From Selenomonadaceae bacterium (GTDB lineage Bacteria > Bacillota > Negativicutes > Selenomonadales > Selenomonadaceae), in contig JAFSUE010000135.1 in the NCBI GenBank assembly GCA_017445435.1, positions 1 to 5,054 on the forward strand: a stretch of DNA of 5,054 bases. Direction: 5' to 3'. Under the pieces are notes generated by a model, which was given only the letters and a program-made list of their open reading frames with translations, made no database searches and was not told the origin of the DNA. Within the stretch, counting starts at the first letter, position 1; the number at the start of each line of letters is the position of its first letter. Positions 5,010 to 5,054 of the stretch are shown in pieces. A program made the translations under genes and the position numbers.

Positions 5010-5054
5010 TTACACCCTCTTTCGCGGCTTTAATCCGCATAATTGCTTATCAAA
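5010..5054 (-). CDS. Possible C-terminal tail of the preceding gene (flgN-like by context only)
   Basis: One minus-strand frame is open from the window edge, reads FDKQLCGLKPRKRV and stops at TAA (5012-5010), 3 nt before the flgK ATG. In Firmicutes the gene before flgK is often flgN, the FlgK/FlgL chaperone, whose C-terminus often has an FD-type motif. A second frame reads LISNYAD with a stop at 5032-5030 and is an equally possible gene end. With under 50 bases this cannot be settled. Confidence 0.2.
   Translation of the reverse strand, partial: FDKQLCGLKPRKRV
5015..5020 (-). promoter_or_regulatory. flgK ribosome binding site
   Basis: AGAGGG on the minus strand ends 8 nt before ATG 5006. 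It supports that start over the in-frame ATG at 5000. A small GCGG/CCGC hairpin (5024-5038) lies just upstream. Confidence 0.7.

Overview
The window is a late-flagellar-assembly locus. Every protein gene lies on the minus strand, so the biological reading direction runs from high to low coordinates. The order is flgK (hook-filament junction protein 1), flgL (junction protein 3), a DUF6470/YviE-family gene, fliW (flagellin-binding CsrA antagonist), and the first 45 codons of csrA (RNA-binding translational regulator), cut by the window edge. The order flgK-flgL-yviE-fliW-csrA, strong AGGAGG-type ribosome binding sites and moderate-to-low GC point to a flagellated Firmicute. Cysteine-containing, enlarged FlgK/FlgL and the protein style suggest an anaerobe of the Negativicutes (Selenomonas-like), but that placement is inference and no marker gene is present.

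Layout, in transcription order. 5054-5010 may be the tail of the preceding gene. flgK (5006-3096) is followed by a 131-bp spacer. The spacer carries a 19-bp mRNA stem built from 8-bp tandem repeats, then a second hairpin that buries the flgL Shine-Dalgarno. flgL (2964-1558) is followed 18 nt later by a textbook intrinsic terminator (1539-1504). The 352-bp gap to the next gene then holds a 126-bp MITE-like element with imperfect terminal inverted repeats flanked by TA, a 10-bp direct repeat, and a good sigma-A-type promoter. The leader of the second unit carries a doubled CGGCAGGA motif, the second copy overlapping the Shine-Dalgarno. The yviE-like gene, fliW and csrA then follow as a tight operon.

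How it fits together: FlgK and FlgL are exported and join hook to filament. FliW and CsrA form the partner switch (known from Bacillus) in which FliW is freed or sequestered by flagellin, and CsrA represses flagellin translation by binding GGA motifs near the Shine-Dalgarno. The most interesting non-coding signals are GGA-containing elements over the ribosome binding sites of flgL and of the yviE-fliW-csrA operon. They suggest, without proving, that CsrA may act on structural genes and on its own operon here. No undescribed protein system was seen; the novelty candidates are all regulatory RNA or small repeat elements.
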